Assembly: GCF_024399315.1 (NCBI RefSeq)
Contig: NZ_CP075170.1
Location: 1,736,001 to 1,800,000, forward strand
Direction of reading: 5' to 3'
From: Chryseobacterium sp. MA9
GTDB taxonomy: Bacteria; Bacteroidota; Bacteroidia; Flavobacteriales; Weeksellaceae
Length of the DNA: 64,000 nucleotides
Position numbers and translations under genes: made by a program
Notes under the pieces: model-generated
Database searches by the model: none
What the model was told of the DNA's origin: nothing
What the model saw: the letters and a program-made list of their open reading frames with translations, nothing else
Shown: one piece after another, positions 41,779 through 53,299 of the stretch
How the letters are laid out: the number at the start of each line of letters is the position of its first letter
Numbering within the stretch: the first letter of the stretch is position 1

Positions 41779-42483
41779 ATGAAGCCAGTAAGCAAAATCT
41801 ATTTCCTTAATAATCCGTATCCTGACGGTCATAAAATCGTTACCTTCAACTGGAGCGGGCGGATTGATGAGTATGGGTTTATCTGGTTTGATTTTCATTT
41901 AAAAACTGAAAATTATTATGCAAATGATGATAATGACAGCGACGAAGAAGACGAAGGTTTATCTGATTGGGACTCCAAAATCGTATGGGGAAACTACCAT
42001 GCTTGTACTCTATCTTCAAATTATTGGGGTGAGCAAAGAGGAATCAGAATTAACAACCTTGATGAAAAACTTGACTTCGATGCCATTGTTAAAAATGACC
42101 TTTTCAGCAACGATCTTCCGTCTGAACAACATTTTGATGATGATGATCTGGCATTCAATATTTATCTGCTGGGACATGACAGCTGTGCAGGTCATCAGAT
42201 ACAGTTTTCAAAAACAGGTAGTAGTCAATATGATATTACTTGGACCGGAAAAATAGCACTAACTTACGCTGGTGATGATGAGTTTTCACATGATTTCAAA
42301 GCAGAGATCTTCAATGTAGAGTTCGAAGGTTTTCATTATCCTAAAACCTGGTCAGTAGAAAAAGCAACGGAAATGTTCAAAGCTAAACTTGCCAACTTTG
42401 AAGCATATGAATTTGTGGATCTGAATCCGAAAAGTAATAAGAGAGAATACAAATTAAACAAAATCAAATCGATAACCGCATAA
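41779..42483 (+). CDS. Uncharacterised acidic protein
   Basis: 234 residues from ATG 41779 (MKPVSKIYFLNNP). No signal peptide. Two halves look alike: FNWSGRIDEYGFIWFDFHLK (about 25-45) and ITWTGKIALTYAGDDEFSHDF (about 155-175), suggesting an internal duplication of a beta domain. Asp/Glu-rich stretches (DDNDSDEEDEG, HFDDDDLAF) may bind cations. I do not recognise the family. It forms a two-gene unit with the AIM24 protein 27 bp downstream, so a joint cytoplasmic or membrane-surface role is likely. Confidence 0.65.
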   Translation: MKPVSKIYFLNNPYPDGHKIVTFNWSGRIDEYGFIWFDFHLKTENYYANDDNDSDEEDEGLSDWDSKIVWGNYHACTLSSNYWGEQRGIRINNLDEKLDFDAIVKNDLFSNDLPSEQHFDDDDLAFNIYLLGHDSCAGHQIQFSKTGSSQYDITWTGKIALTYAGDDEFSHDFKAEIFNVEFEGFHYPKTWSVEKATEMFKAKLANFEAYEFVDLNPKSNKREYKLNKIKSITA

Positions 42484-42510
42484 AAACAACCAATCAAAAA
42501 AATTATCATT

Positions 42511-43203
42511 ATGAGTAAATATTCAATTGAAGCATTTATCAACGAAACAAAAGAGAATCCACAGCAAAGAGATTATTTTGAACTGGAGACCAAGCATCTT
42601 CTGGAAATCAACCTTAATAATCAGGCGGTATGGACCAAAAAAGGAAGCATGGTAAGCTATGTGGGAAATGTTAATTTTGAAAGACAGGGCATGCTGGCTG
42701 GAGGAATTGGAAATCTTCTTAAAAAAGCAATCAGCGGGGAAGGAAGTAAGCTTATGAAAGCGGAAGGAACCGGAAAATTGTATGTAGCAGATTCCGGGAA
42801 AAAAGTACGTATCCTTTATCTGAATAATGAGTCAGTATGTGTGAACGGAAATGATGTTCTTGCCCATGAGCAAAGTGTAAAAAGTGATATTACCATGCTT
42901 AAGAGTATTGCAGGAATGATGTCCGGCGGACTTTTCCAGGTGAAACTTTCAGGAACGGGACATATTGCCATTACAACTCACGGAGATCCATTAACTTTAC
43001 TGGTAACTCCTGATACACCTGTGTTCACAGATCCTAATGCTACTGTTGCATGGTCCGGAAATCTGAGCCCGGAACTGAAAACAAATGTTTCTTTCAAAAG
43101 CCTTATCGGAAGAGGAAGTGGTGAGGAATTTCAGATGAAGTTCTCAGGCCACGGATGGGTATTGATTCAACCTTACGAAGAAGTTTATTATATGGAAAAA
43201 TAA
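42511..43203 (+). CDS. AIM24-family protein
   Basis: 230 residues, one AIM24 (TIGR00266-like) beta-barrel domain. Recognisable are AVWTKKGSMVSYVGNVNFERQG in two parts, AEGTGKLYVADSGKKVRILYL, VCVNGNDVLAHEQSV and VKLSGTGHIAITTHGDP near the middle. The related mitochondrial protein is needed for inner-membrane organisation; in bacteria the role is unknown. It is the second gene of the pair with the acidic protein. Confidence 0.85.
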   Translation: MSKYSIEAFINETKENPQQRDYFELETKHLLEINLNNQAVWTKKGSMVSYVGNVNFERQGMLAGGIGNLLKKAISGEGSKLMKAEGTGKLYVADSGKKVRILYLNNESVCVNGNDVLAHEQSVKSDITMLKSIAGMMSGGLFQVKLSGTGHIAITTHGDPLTLLVTPDTPVFTDPNATVAWSGNLSPELKTNVSFKSLIGRGSGEEFQMKFSGHGWVLIQPYEEVYYMEK

Positions 43204-43222
43204 AGCAGACAAACCTTAGAGG

Positions 43223-43230
43223 TAATTTTG
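43223..43230 (+). promoter_or_regulatory. -7 box (TAATTTTG)
   Basis: TAATTTTG matches TAnnTTTG, 29 bp before the M61 ATG. Confidence 0.42.
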
Positions 43231-43259
43231 TATTTTCGTAGTACTTAAAGCAATAGCAA

Positions 43260-44795
43260 ATGAATACTCTGATAAAGCTATTTTTTCTGATCGTTATAAT
43301 CCCTAATATGATTATAGCTCAAAAACCAAAGAATAATTACGAATACAATATAGATCTTCTTCATATGTCCAACGATGAGGTCCGGGTTTCTTTTGCTCCC
43401 CCAAGGAACAATCTTAAACAAGGTAAGTTTATTATTCCTAAACTGGTTCCCGGATTTTATCAGGCTATGAATTTCGGACAATATGTTTCAAATTTTGCAG
43501 CTACCGACAAGAACGGAAAAAAAATACTGACTGAACGCTTGGATAAAAACAGCTGGCTGGTACACGATCTTAAACATGTACACAAAATATCATATCAGGT
43601 AGCAGACGGTTGGGATTCTTTAAAAAACGATATCCAGGAAGCCAAATCTCCAGGCAGTATGTTTATCAAAGACAGCATTTCTGTAATCAACTATAATTCT
43701 TTAGTAGGATATTTTGAAGAAATGAAAGATAATCCTTATCAGATTAATATTACAAAAAACAAGGATTTTTACGCTTCTTCCGCTCTGGATTATAAACAAA
43801 AAAATAAAAACACTGATATTGTCTGGGCTAAAGATTACCGGCAACTGGTAGATTCTCCTGTTTTATATTGTGTTCCCGATACAACATGGCTGAAAATAGG
43901 CCATACTGAAGTGCTTGTATCATTCTATAACAATAAGGAGCGGCATTATTCAAAAACAATAGCACATGAAATAGAGAATATTCTGAAAAACCAGCAGGCT
44001 TATCTGGGAGGTACATTACCGGTAAACAAATATGCTTTTCTGATCTACTATGAATCTTCAAATGAGAACGGATTCCTGGGAGATGGTCTGGAACATTCCC
44101 ACTCTACAGTCTGCCTGTACCGTTCGGGAAGTATGAAGTTTCTTCCAAATGCTTTAAACAGAGTGGCTTCTCATGAGTTTTTCCATATTGTTACCCCTCT
44201 CAACATTCATTCAGGAGAAATTCAACATTATGATTTTCTTAATCCTGTCATGTCTAAACATCTATGGTTATATGAAGGCATGACGGAATATGCGACCATA
44301 CATATGCCTATAAAGCAAAAAATGATCAGTTTAGATGATTTTGAAAAAAGCCTGGAAGAAAAGATACATGGTATGAAAGAATTTGATAATAAATTTTCTC
44401 TTACCGAATTGAGTAAAAACTCTATGGAAAGACAGGATGAGTATATGAATTTTTATATGAAAGGAGCATTACTTGGACTATGTCTGGATATAAGGCTAAG
44501 GGAACTCTCCAACGGGAAAATAGGAACTCAGGATCTGATGCAGATGCTTATGAAAAAATATGGAGAGGGCAAATATTTTAATGATGATGAGCTTTTTGAT
44601 GAAATTACAAAAATGACCTATCCGGAAATACGATCATTTTTCAGAGACTATGTAGAAGGTACCCAGCCCATTCCGTTGAAAGTGTATCTGGAAAAGGCAG
44701 GCCTTAACTATGATGAAACCACCGGAAAAGTGACCACGATACCCACCCCCGATTCAAAACAGCTGGCTTTAAGAAAAGCATGGATTAATCAATAA
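43260..44795 (+). CDS. M61-family (glycyl aminopeptidase-like) metallopeptidase
   Basis: 511 residues with a signal peptide (to about 21). Zinc-binding HEFFH at 305-309 and the third ligand Glu339 in WLYEGMTEY mark a gluzincin of family M61; the N-terminal beta domain (ELSMSNDEVRVSFAPP-like start at 30-50) is also typical. The usual C-terminal PDZ domain is missing: the protein ends soon after the helical domain (VEGTQPIPLKVYLEKAGLNY). Exported, so probably periplasmic peptide digestion. Its own promoter box lies upstream. Confidence 0.87.
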   Translation: MNTLIKLFFLIVIIPNMIIAQKPKNNYEYNIDLLHMSNDEVRVSFAPPRNNLKQGKFIIPKLVPGFYQAMNFGQYVSNFAATDKNGKKILTERLDKNSWLVHDLKHVHKISYQVADGWDSLKNDIQEAKSPGSMFIKDSISVINYNSLVGYFEEMKDNPYQINITKNKDFYASSALDYKQKNKNTDIVWAKDYRQLVDSPVLYCVPDTTWLKIGHTEVLVSFYNNKERHYSKTIAHEIENILKNQQAYLGGTLPVNKYAFLIYYESSNENGFLGDGLEHSHSTVCLYRSGSMKFLPNALNRVASHEFFHIVTPLNIHSGEIQHYDFLNPVMSKHLWLYEGMTEYATIHMPIKQKMISLDDFEKSLEEKIHGMKEFDNKFSLTELSKNSMERQDEYMNFYMKGALLGLCLDIRLRELSNGKIGTQDLMQMLMKKYGEGKYFNDDELFDEITKMTYPEIRSFFRDYVEGTQPIPLKVYLEKAGLNYDETTGKVTTIPTPDSKQLALRKAWINQ

Positions 44796-44834
44796 ATATT
44801 TAGGCGAAAGGATAAAAATCAATCAACAATTCTT

Positions 44835-44882
44835 CCGCACACTCACTCACACCCTCAAACCCACCAACTCCTCTCCCTCACC
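44835..44882. repeat. Degenerate repeat, complement of GAGTTTGAG type
   Basis: CACACTCACTCACACCCTCAAACCC-type sequence (units CACTCACACCCTCAAACC and CCAACTCCTCTCCC), i.e. the 38241 family in the opposite orientation. Confidence 0.5.
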
Positions 44883-44945
44883 TGATATTATCCATCACCT
44901 CATCGGGATTTACAAAAGTTTTAATATATTTAGGAAAAAAAATAG

Positions 44946-47237
<2,292 letters not shown>

Positions 47238-47247
<10 letters not shown>

Positions 47248-48272
47248 ACGATATTGTTATTCAATTTATTGGTACAGATAATTACAATCTCACTCCTATT
47301 ACTGATGGACTGATCAATACCACCTACCTTTTGGAAAATAAAGATCAGGGGAAAAAGTTTATCTTACAAAAAATCAACAATCATGTTTTCAAACAGCCGG
47401 AGGTGATCGTTAATAATCATTTAATGATTAATGAAATTCTCAGGTCAAATAACTATCATTTTCAAATTATTGAGCCTATCCCTTCTCTTACCGATAAACT
47501 TCTGGTAAAAGATGTAAATGATGATCCATGGCGCATGCTGAGTTTCGTAGAAAACAGTATTACTTTTCTTACCGCCCCATCATTACAGACTGCTTTTGAA
47601 GCAGCTAAGACCTTCAGTTATTTCCTTACCACCATCAATACTGAAAAGCTGCCTGCTATTGAAGATACACTTCCTGATTTCCTTAATTTTGAGAAAAGGG
47701 TTGCAGATTATAAAAATGCACTCAAAGATGCGGCTCCTCAATTAAAAGAAAATGCAAAAGCTGAAATAGAAATCACCAATCAGTTACTGTCCTTGCCTGA
47801 TCAATGGATCGAAATGGAGAAAAACAATCAGATTCCTAAAAGAATCATCCATGCAGATGTGAAAATCAGCAATATCCTTTTCGATCAGAATCATCAACCG
47901 TTAGCTGTCATTGATCTGGATACTATGATGATTTCTACTATTTTATATGATTTTGGAACGATGATTCAGTCCTATACCAACACAACTTATGAAGATGATG
48001 GAAAGGCCAGAAACAATTTTAATCCTGAAATGTACAAGGTTGTAAAAGAAGGATTCTTATTTTATCTAAAGGAAAAACTTACTACGGAAGAATCTGGCAA
48101 TCTTGATTATGCCGCACAAGTCGCCATTTATATCCAGGAGCTTCGTTTTTTAACGGATTATCTCAATGGAAGTGTTTATTATTCTACGAAATATCCTGAG
48201 CATAATCTGGACCGGACAAAAAATCAGCTGGAGCTGTTGAAGGGATTGAGAGAATATTTGGGAAGTGAATGA
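47238..48272 (+). CDS. APH-fold kinase, N-acetylhexosamine 1-kinase (NahK)-like
   Basis: 344 residues of the aminoglycoside-phosphotransferase fold. Visible are GLINTTYLLEN (nucleotide loop), the catalytic loop HADVKISNILFD (about 210-222) and the metal-binding VIDLDTMM (about 230-237). The protein resembles N-acetylhexosamine 1-kinases, which phosphorylate GalNAc/GlcNAc at C1. It is the last gene of the GH109-nucleotidyltransferase-kinase operon. Substrate assigned from context and resemblance. Confidence 0.82.
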
Positions 48273-48316
48273 TTTTAAGCTATTATAATTCTTTATTAAG
48301 GATTACATACAATATT

Positions 48317-48385
48317 TAGATTCCTATGGAATGACAAAGTGTACGGATAGACAACGTACTCTGTTTGTCATTCCGTAGAAATCCA
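48317..48385. repeat. Solo palindromic module of the 191-bp element
   Basis: TTAGATTCCTATGGAATGACAAA-like left arm and TTTGTCATTCCGTAGAAATC-like right arm; arms about 20 nt, inverted, around a GTGTACGGATAGACAA-type middle. It matches the last 70 bp of the copies at 55678-55868 and 60500-60690. Confidence 0.75.
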
Positions 48386-48392
48386 CACTCTT

Positions 48393-48475
48393 ACAAACAA
48401 CGCTCTAACTCGTAAACTCTCCCGTTCTCAAACGCTCTAACTTTTCCACTCAACATCCCGAACCCACAAACTCCA
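48393..48475. repeat. Degenerate GAGTTTGAG-type repeat overlapping a gene end
   Basis: Units TCTAACTCGTAAACTCTC, TTCTCAAACGCTCTAAC and ATCCCGAACCCACAAACTCC (the complement of GAGTTTG/TTCGGGAT units). It runs into the last codons of the glycosylase gene. Confidence 0.6.
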
Positions 48476-48956
48476 GAATTCTTTTCCATTCCTCCAGCTT
48501 CTTTTCAAAGGAAACGGTATGAAGCGGACTTGTAGAAGGCAATAGAAAAATGGGCAATTTATAATTTTTTCCCAGCAGTTTTTGTAAATTTTTGTAAGAT
48601 TTTCCACCATTGCAGAAAATGGCTTTGACATTTGGGTGTTCTTCCAGCAGCTCAGCGATCTGATTGGCCTCTTCATTTCTGATTTCGGAATCCAGGCTTC
48701 CTTTTCTCTCGCAGGAATCAATGACGTCCCAAAGAGCAATGTGATGTTTCTTGATAGTTTTGATTCTTTGGTTATAATCTTCAGTAAATTCTTCGTTCAG
48801 CAACTCAAAAATAATTTTCCAGAATTTATTTTGCGGATGGGCATAATATTGCTGTTTTTCCAATGATTTCACGCCCGGAATTGAGCCTAAAATTAAAATT
48901 TCAGATTGTGCATCAATAAGGGGTGGGAATGAAGAAATACGGTTTTGCATATTCAA
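48450..48956 (-). CDS. Hypoxanthine/deoxyinosine DNA glycosylase (UDG superfamily)
   Basis: 168 residues (ATG 48950 is also possible). UDG-superfamily motifs of the family-6 hypoxanthine-DNA glycosylases are visible: GSIPGVKSLEKQQYYAHPQN (motif 1 region, ILGSxPG) and LPSTSPLHT near the C-terminus. It would remove deaminated adenine (hypoxanthine) or uracil from DNA in base-excision repair. The last residues (EFVGSGC) are encoded by a GAGTTTGTGGGTTCGGGAT unit of the intergenic repeat, so the natural C-terminus may have been changed by repeat insertion. Confidence 0.88.
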   Translation of the reverse strand: MNMQNRISSFPPLIDAQSEILILGSIPGVKSLEKQQYYAHPQNKFWKIIFELLNEEFTEDYNQRIKTIKKHHIALWDVIDSCERKGSLDSEIRNEEANQIAELLEEHPNVKAIFCNGGKSYKNLQKLLGKNYKLPIFLLPSTSPLHTVSFEKKLEEWKRILEFVGSGC

Positions 48957-48984
48957 ATATAGAGAGATTTAATTTATTTTCATC

Positions 48985-49146
48985 AGGCTGGAAGCTGGGA
49001 GCTTGAAGAAGGAAGTTATTGAGGTTATGAAAACAGCTTTCCCATACTTTCATCTTTTTAGACAGTGATATCATTAATTTATAATAACCTTTATAAATAG
49101 TAGAGGCTAATAGTAACTTCCAGCCTCCCTCTTCCAGCTTCCAATT
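48985..49146. repeat. Inverted pair of GGCTGGAAGCTGGGAGC-type repeats
   Basis: AGGCTGGAAGCTGGGAGCTTG at 48985 and, inverted, CTTCCAGCCTCCCTCTTCC at 49118 with CAGCTTCC after it; about 100 bp apart in the 260-bp gap between the glycosylase and S9 peptidase genes. Nothing else is seen there except the terminator. Confidence 0.5.
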
Positions 49147-49165
49147 AGCCCTTGGTTTTATTCAT

Positions 49166-49189
49166 AAAAAAAGCGGGCTAAAGCCCGCT
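49166..49189 (-). terminator. Terminator of the S9 peptidase gene
   Basis: Reverse-strand AGCGGGCTTTAGCCCGCT followed by seven T. A degraded copy of the same sequence (GCGGACTAAAGCCCATCTC) occurs near 63523. Confidence 0.85.
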
Positions 49190-49216
49190 CCTATTGATAT
49201 TGTATTCTTATTTGTC

Positions 49217-51211
49217 TTATAAAGTTTCCTTTAACCAGTCAAAGAATTCTCTCTGCCATACCAATCCGTTTTGTGGATGAAGTACCCAGTGGTTTTCGTT
49301 AGGGAAGTAAACCAGTTTAGATTTTAATCCTCTTAATTTTGCAGCCTGGAAAGCTTCCTGCCCCTGCTCGTAAGGAACACGGAAATCAATTCCACCCTGA
49401 ACGATCATGATAGGTTTGTTCCATTTATCAACAAAATTGCTTGGATTGAATTCTGTGTATGCTTTTGGCTGTGGTTTTTCCCATGGTGAACCAAGATCCC
49501 AGTTCGCAAACCAAAGCTCTTCAGTAGTAAGATACCATGATTTCATATCAAATAATCCATCATGTGCGATGAATGTTTTGAATCTGTTTTCATGAATTCC
49601 TGCCAGCATAAATACGCTGTATCCTCCGTAACTCGCTCCTACAGCTGCTACCCTGTCACCATCTACGTATGGTAGTGTTTTCGCAAAGTCTGTTGCTGCC
49701 AGATAATCTCTCATTGGCTGTCCACCCCAGTCTCTTGAAATTTCTTCGTTCCATTTTGTTCCCCAGCCTGGCATACCTCTTCTGTTTGGAGCTACTACGA
49801 TATAATCGTTGGCTGTCATCAAAGCAAAGTTCCATCTGATGCTGAAATACTGTGTCAATGCAGATTGCGGACCACCCTGGCAGTATACCAAAGTAGGATA
49901 TTTTTTGTTCGGGTCAAAGTTAGGTGGATAGTGGAACCAAACTCCCATTTCTTTACCGTCTGAAGTTTTCACCATCTTAAGTTCAGATTTTCCCTGAGCC
50001 AGCTTAGCATATGTTTCTTTGTTGGCTTCAGTCACCTGCTTCATTTCTCCGTTTTTAACGTTTACAGAGAATAGTTCTGTGGCATGGTTCACATCTGTTC
50101 TTCCTACTAAAAGTGAGGTTTTATTGTCTGTAAAGATTTCATTTACGTCAAAATCTCCTTTCGTAATCTGTTGTACTTTTGCTGATTTTGAATCCAGAGC
50201 GAAAAGCTGTTTTGTTCCTCTGAATGCTGCTGTGAAGTAGATTGTTTTTGAATCTGCTCCCCAAAGTACATCTCCTGAAACACTTTCGTCCCATCCTGAA
50301 GTCAAATTAGTTGTCTTTCCTGACTTCCAATCCATGATTTTCACATCATTTTTATCTGCTTCATATCCATCTCTGGCCATGCTCTGCCAGATCAAAGATT
50401 TTCCATCCGGACTGAATTTAGGGTTTACATCATATCCTTTGTTGGATTCTGTAAGATTTTTGGTTGTTCCTGATGCTAAATCGTAAGCAAAGATATCTGT
50501 ATTGGTACTTGTAGAATAATCTTTTCCACTTTTAGGTTTTGTAACATATAAAAGCTGTGCAGAATCTGAACTCCAGATAAAGTCTTCAGCACCCCCGAAA
50601 GGCCTCTGAGGAGAATCCCACATTTTTCCTTCCAGCAGGTCTTTAGCTGATTCTGCTTTATCAGAAGTATTCACTACAAATACATGGTTGTATTTTCCTT
50701 CATTGAAATAATCCCAGTGTCTGTGGTTCAGATCTGTATACACCTGAGCCGTAGTTTTAGGAGTATCGCTGAATTTATCTTTCCCCATTACTTTTTCTAC
50801 CAATACCTGCTTGCTGAAAGCAATTTTCTTCCCGTCAGGAGAAATTACGATATTGTCTACTTCACCAATGGTATAAAATTCTGCCCAGGTTTTCCCTGCA
50901 TCTTTAGAAAGATAGATTTTATCACCTTCCTGAGCATAGATCCCATTTTTATCCCATTGAATAAGGGCTTTTTTACCGAAATCAATTTTGGAAGACTGAT
51001 TGTTAAGAACATTCAGAAAATAGTTCTCATTTTTTGTTTTTTCTGTTTTCAGATCAACCTGCCCTACTTTATAGATAAGAGAACCCTGATCCGGTGAAAC
51101 AGCCTGTACTCCAACTTTTTTCAAAGTCCAAAGAATTTCAGGCGTCATTACTTGTTGTGCATTCATTAAAAGCGGAGCTGCCAAGGCCAGCAGACTGTAC
51201 TTAAGTTTCAT
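49217..51211 (-). CDS. S9-family prolyl-oligopeptidase / dipeptidyl-peptidase
   Basis: 664 residues with a signal peptide (to about 18). The N-terminal beta-propeller (about 30-420) has repeats such as SPDGKKIAFSK and FSPDGKSLIWQS; the C-terminal alpha/beta-hydrolase domain has catalytic Ser527 (GASYGG), Asp609 (GGIDFR) and His641 (NENHWV). Such enzymes remove dipeptides or cut after proline or small residues from peptides in the periplasm. It is monocistronic with a perfect terminator. A TAACTTTG box stands about 80 bp upstream on the reverse strand (51297-51290). Confidence 0.93.
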   Translation of the reverse strand: MKLKYSLLALAAPLLMNAQQVMTPEILWTLKKVGVQAVSPDQGSLIYKVGQVDLKTEKTKNENYFLNVLNNQSSKIDFGKKALIQWDKNGIYAQEGDKIYLSKDAGKTWAEFYTIGEVDNIVISPDGKKIAFSKQVLVEKVMGKDKFSDTPKTTAQVYTDLNHRHWDYFNEGKYNHVFVVNTSDKAESAKDLLEGKMWDSPQRPFGGAEDFIWSSDSAQLLYVTKPKSGKDYSTSTNTDIFAYDLASGTTKNLTESNKGYDVNPKFSPDGKSLIWQSMARDGYEADKNDVKIMDWKSGKTTNLTSGWDESVSGDVLWGADSKTIYFTAAFRGTKQLFALDSKSAKVQQITKGDFDVNEIFTDNKTSLLVGRTDVNHATELFSVNVKNGEMKQVTEANKETYAKLAQGKSELKMVKTSDGKEMGVWFHYPPNFDPNKKYPTLVYCQGGPQSALTQYFSIRWNFALMTANDYIVVAPNRRGMPGWGTKWNEEISRDWGGQPMRDYLAATDFAKTLPYVDGDRVAAVGASYGGYSVFMLAGIHENRFKTFIAHDGLFDMKSWYLTTEELWFANWDLGSPWEKPQPKAYTEFNPSNFVDKWNKPIMIVQGGIDFRVPYEQGQEAFQAAKLRGLKSKLVYFPNENHWVLHPQNGLVWQREFFDWLKETL

Positions 51212-51416
51212 ATGTTGATATTCATTTTTTAATGGAAGTACGGAATCCTGCTGATTTCATACCCTCCTTTTATTAAACTCAAAGATTGCCAAAGTTAACT
51301 ATTAAAATAAAATTAACGAAAGAATTAACATTTAAGTTTTCTAAAGTTTAAAGTAAATCATTTATCAATTGGTAAATTCATTAATTTTATAAAAAACAAA
51401 CTAATACCCATCTTTC

Positions 51417-52283
51417 ATGAAAAAGTTTCTACTTATTTCGTTATTTCTTTTATCATCATTCTTTTTTTCACAGTTAACGATAAGTCCTTTTGCATCTCAT
51501 TATTATACTGCTTATCAGGCTGCTATTTCAGGAAATGGAACAATTTATTATACAACTGATGGAAGCACACCTACATTAAGCTCGAGCTCTGCCCTCAACA
51601 ATGTACAGATTCCTATCGACCAGAATAAAGAAATCAAAGCATTTCTTGTTGACGGACAGGGAAATTCTTCAGCTATAATCAGTAAAAAGTATTATACAGG
51701 AAGTATTGCTGATGCTGTCATTTATTTTAAAGCGCCTTCCACGTGGGCTGTAGGAAGCTGTGTCATGATTGATCTGGTTAACCCCAACTCAATTAACGGA
51801 TTTGCAATGGATACCTTATGGCCCGGAACAGTGATGCAGCCTGCAGGATGCGAAACCTGGTACAAGATCACCAGAAATTTTGAAAATGCCAATGTACGTT
51901 TTAATAATTGTTCTCCTTTTGAAAATATTCCCCAAACCATCAGTACAAATTTGATTCCGATGGGAAGTACTTTGTATTATGATTTTACGGATGGAATTAT
52001 CACAACTCCTCCTTCATGCCTATTTTTAGCGAGCAATGAAACTCTGCCACAAAATAAGAATGTTTTCATCAAGGTTTATCCGAATCCTGTTTCAGATATT
52101 TTAAAAATAAATACCGACCGGAATTTTCAGGAATATGAAATCATAGATGCGAATGGAAGAGTTCTTTTAAAGAATCAGTTTGTAAAAGAAATTTCTACTC
52201 ATCAGCTTATTTCAGGAAATTATTTTCTAAAACTGAAAGACCAGCAGGGAAGTTTGGTTTTACTGAAATTCATTAAAAAATAA
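51417..52283 (+). CDS. T9SS-secreted protein with chitobiase-C-like and starch-binding-like domains
   Basis: 288 residues. Signal peptide (MKKFLLISLFLLSSFFFSQ); a chitobiase/hexosaminidase C-terminal-type domain (about 28-95, GTIYYTTDGSTPTLSSSS); a domain about 98-195 with YFKAPSTWAVGSCVMID and TLWPGTVMQPAGCETWYKIT of the CBM26/starch-binding type; and a type-A T9SS sorting domain (about 215-288, KVYPNPVSDILKINTD to LLKFIKK). It should be exported to the cell surface or medium and bind a polysaccharide. No catalytic domain is present. Confidence 0.82.
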   Translation: MKKFLLISLFLLSSFFFSQLTISPFASHYYTAYQAAISGNGTIYYTTDGSTPTLSSSSALNNVQIPIDQNKEIKAFLVDGQGNSSAIISKKYYTGSIADAVIYFKAPSTWAVGSCVMIDLVNPNSINGFAMDTLWPGTVMQPAGCETWYKITRNFENANVRFNNCSPFENIPQTISTNLIPMGSTLYYDFTDGIITTPPSCLFLASNETLPQNKNVFIKVYPNPVSDILKINTDRNFQEYEIIDANGRVLLKNQFVKEISTHQLISGNYFLKLKDQQGSLVLLKFIKK

Positions 52284-52310
52284 AAAAATCCGCTGTTGAG
52301 CGGATTTTTT
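52283..52310. terminator. Bidirectional terminator
   Basis: AAAAAATCCGCT, GTTG loop, AGCGGATTTTTT between convergent genes. Confidence 0.88.
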
Positions 52311-52333
52311 ATTTTGATCTATTATGATTTTAA

Positions 52334-52678
52334 TTAATCTCCATCTGAGAACATTGAATTTGCCAGAGACGTCACGATTGACAGCAGGATACTAAAGATA
52401 AATGCCCACCAGAAACCATCTACCACCATGCTGTCTATGAAATAGTCTGCAATCAGAACAATTCCGGCATTGATTACCAAAGCAAAGAATCCTAAGGTAA
52501 GAATGGTCAATGGAAGACCAAACAGGCTTAAAATAGGCTTTACAAATATGTTCAGAACTCCAAGCACAATAGCAAAGATAATGGCTGAAGAAAATCCTTC
52601 AAAATGTACTCCCGGTAAGATTTTAGTTAAAAGATAAGCTACAATTGCTGTTACAAATAATCGGATAATTAAGTTCAT
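52334..52678 (-). CDS. Phage-holin-family (Phage_holin_4_2) membrane protein
   Basis: 114 residues, four transmembrane helices, chromosomal member of the YvlD/phage_holin_4_2 family: MNLIIRLFVTAIVAYLLTKILPGVHFEGF start in parts, LGVLNIFVKPILSLFGLPLTILTLGFF, and ALVINAGIVLIADYF. There are no phage genes around it. Function unknown; members are often near stress genes. Confidence 0.85.
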   Translation of the reverse strand: MNLIIRLFVTAIVAYLLTKILPGVHFEGFSSAIIFAIVLGVLNIFVKPILSLFGLPLTILTLGFFALVINAGIVLIADYFIDSMVVDGFWWAFIFSILLSIVTSLANSMFSDGD

Positions 52679-52796
52679 TGAGTTATTTTTTAATGTTTAT
52701 GGGGAGTATGGAGCAAAAGCCATTCCATTTCGAGAAAAAGAATTCCATTAAACCCTTTATTTAAGGAATATTTTGTCTGTTATTTCCCTTAAGCTG

Positions 52797-53219
52797 TTAT
52801 TTTATTTTCATCATAGTGACTAATGAAGTCGCTACATGACTTTCTGAGTCTGAGCCTTCAGTCTGTACATAGATTTCCGTTCTCACCACAATGATTTTCC
52901 CTCCGCCTTTGATGACATAGGATTTTGAAACCAAAGCATCACCCATCGCAGGACGCAGATAATTCACTTTCAATTCAACTGTTACCACATAACAGTCTTC
53001 TGCGTAATGGCTCACTGCTGCATATCCTGAAGAAACATCTACCAGAGAGGCGATCATTGCTCCGTTGAACATTCCTGCTTTTCTGGTCATCATTTCCATT
53101 TTAGGAATCTTCATGGATATAAAATCGGTTTCTACTTCCAGCAGTTCTGCTTTATAGAATTGTAGAGTTTCCGAACGGTTGAAGCTGTCTGTGATGAGCT
53201 TTCTTTTTTCTGGTGTCAT
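52797..53219 (-). CDS. PaaI-type hotdog thioesterase
   Basis: 140 residues, hotdog fold. GMFNGAMIASLVDVSSGYAA holds the conserved Gly-rich loop with the Asp of the active site, followed by VTVELKVNYLRPA and VRTEIYVQTE. It probably hydrolyses small acyl-CoA thioesters. No signal peptide. The short 3' neighbour is the holin-family protein in the same direction, 118 bp on. Confidence 0.85.
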   Translation of the reverse strand: MTPEKRKLITDSFNRSETLQFYKAELLEVETDFISMKIPKMEMMTRKAGMFNGAMIASLVDVSSGYAAVSHYAEDCYVVTVELKVNYLRPAMGDALVSKSYVIKGGGKIIVVRTEIYVQTEGSDSESHVATSLVTMMKIK

Positions 53220-53254
53220 TATTTTTTGAATTTATATGTAAAGGTAGAAATTGA

Positions 53255-53287
53255 TTTAAAGATTAAAGAATTTAAAGATTAAAAATT
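53255..53287. repeat. Short tandem repeat
   Basis: TTTAAAGATTAAAGAA then TTTAAAGATTAAAAA: two 15-bp copies, just upstream of the thioesterase gene. Confidence 0.5.
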
Positions 53288-53299
53288 TCCAGCCGTAAG

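Noticed and set aside
48437..48739. 100-codon frame overlapping the DNA glycosylase on the same strand
   Set aside because: Frame-shifted shadow of the glycosylase, whose UDG motifs are in the other frame.
52334..52678. Prophage remnant because of a holin-family protein
   Set aside because: The family is chromosomal in many bacteria, and no other phage gene lies near.
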